Source: Lachnoanaerobaculum umeaense (GTDB taxonomy: Bacteria > Bacillota > Clostridia > Lachnospirales > Lachnospiraceae). Taken from it: a stretch of 64,000 bases of DNA. Below the pieces are notes generated by a model. That model was not told where the DNA came from, searched no databases, and worked only from the letters and a program-made list of their open reading frames with translations. The translations under genes and the position numbers were made by a program. Location: positions 1,426,001-1,490,000 of the forward strand of contig NZ_CP032364.1 in the NCBI RefSeq assembly GCF_003589745.1, read 5' to 3'. How positions within the stretch are numbered: position 1 is the stretch's first letter; each line of letters starts with the position of its first letter. Positions 63,607-64,000 of the stretch are shown one piece after another.

Positions 63607-63657
63607 TTGATTTTTATTATTTTATTCTATATAATTAAAGAAAATATTATTTTCTTT
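63607..63657 (+). promoter_or_regulatory. promoter and palindromic operator of the LacI-family gene
   Basis: -35 TTGATT (63607-63612), a 17-nt spacer and -10 TATAAT (63630-63635). Directly downstream AAAGAAAATA-T-TATTTTCTTT is a perfect 21-nt palindrome (63637-63657) covering the transcription start. It is a likely autoregulatory site, although AT-rich palindromes also arise by chance. Confidence 0.6.
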
Positions 63658-63679
63658 TGTTATGAAAGGATATTACTCT

Positions 63680-64000
63680 ATGACTACAATACAGGATATT
63701 GCTGATAAATTGGGCATTTCCAAGAGTACTGTGTCAAAAGCATTAAATGATGCACCTGATATTAGCGAAACTTTACGCAAACAAGTGCTGGAAACTGCAG
63801 TTGCACTGGATTACACTAAGCTTAGACGATATAAAAAGACTAAGAAAAGACTCTGTATTTTAATAGAGAAAGAAAATATTGAGTATGAAGAGCCACATCA
63901 CTTTGCTTATGATATTGTTATGGGATTCCGTCAGTTGGCAGAGCCTGCCGGATTTTATGTTGAAATAGTACCTGTTGATGTAAAATTACAAAAAAATACA
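63680..64000 (+). CDS. LacI-family transcriptional regulator (cut by window end)
   Basis: The first 107 codons. The N-terminal helix-turn-helix TIQDIADKLGISKSTVSKAL is a textbook LacI/GalR domain, with the hinge following and the start of the sugar-binding domain (RLCILIEKENIEYEE) near 55. AAAGGA precedes the ATG. Divergent from malE, so it is presumably the maltodextrin regulator (MalR/MdxR-like), but LacI-family regulators of other sugars cannot be excluded. Confidence 0.88.
   Translation, partial: MTTIQDIADKLGISKSTVSKALNDAPDISETLRKQVLETAVALDYTKLRRYKKTKKRLCILIEKENIEYEEPHHFAYDIVMGFRQLAEPAGFYVEIVPVDVKLQKNT

Overview
The window is low-GC DNA (clearly AT-rich, with strong AGGAGG-type ribosome binding sites). 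It reads as chromosome of an anaerobic Firmicute, most likely a member of the Lachnospiraceae. Supporting marks are the separate PurO-type IMP cyclohydrolase followed by an AICAR transformylase, a ClpC/McsA/McsB heat-shock operon, meso-diaminopimelate dehydrogenase, a cobalamin riboswitch in front of a Cbi cobalt transporter, choline-binding-type cell-wall repeats and a Gram-positive maltodextrin operon. The genus cannot be fixed from the sequence alone. Most genes lie on the minus strand, so operons are read from right to left.

Region by region. 1-4.6 kb: a MacB-type ABC exporter (ATPase, secreted CARDB-like protein, FtsX permease) runs directly into purO and the first codons of an AICAR transformylase. 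4.6-9.3 kb: the clpC-mcsB-mcsA stress operon, headed by a GntR-type repressor gene where CtsR normally sits, with a perfect inverted repeat over the promoter. 9.5-11.5 kb: a candidate small RNA, a HIT protein and pyrC. 11.6-13.4 kb: an intact IS1182-type insertion sequence. 13.4-14.5 kb: rplJ-rplL with promoter, L10 leader and attenuator. 14.5-20.8 kb: membrane proteins (VanZ/RDD, TraX, DUF421), a secreted cell-wall-binding protein, and a small alarmone synthetase overlapping a two-component system. 20.8-24.9 kb: mgtE, pnp, rpsO. 25-31.7 kb: diaminopimelate dehydrogenase, the CbiQOMN cobalt transporter under a B12 riboswitch, and an RclA-like flavoprotein.

31.8-46.4 kb is an accessory island bounded by two direct repeats of about 530 bp, each containing a copy of the same unknown gene. 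Inside are a tyrosine recombinase, a type I restriction-modification system (hsdR, hsdM, one full hsdS and a second 5'-truncated hsdS carrying two further target-recognition domains), a DUF4143 ATPase, an unknown gene and a KilA-N gene. The layout suggests a specificity-switching type I system, although all hsdS repeats are presently in the same orientation. 46.4-52.4 kb is a patchwork of DUF3137, a papain-fold toxin fragment with a probable immunity gene, a broken phage terminase, a GNAT acetyltransferase and several unknown small genes.

52.4-64 kb is a seven-gene maltodextrin operon (malE-malF-malG-pullulanase-GH13 hydrolase-glycogen phosphorylase-malQ) ending in a strong terminator. A LacI-type regulator, cut by the window end, is transcribed divergently. 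No transporter ATPase is present in the operon, so a shared MsmX-type ATPase elsewhere is expected.
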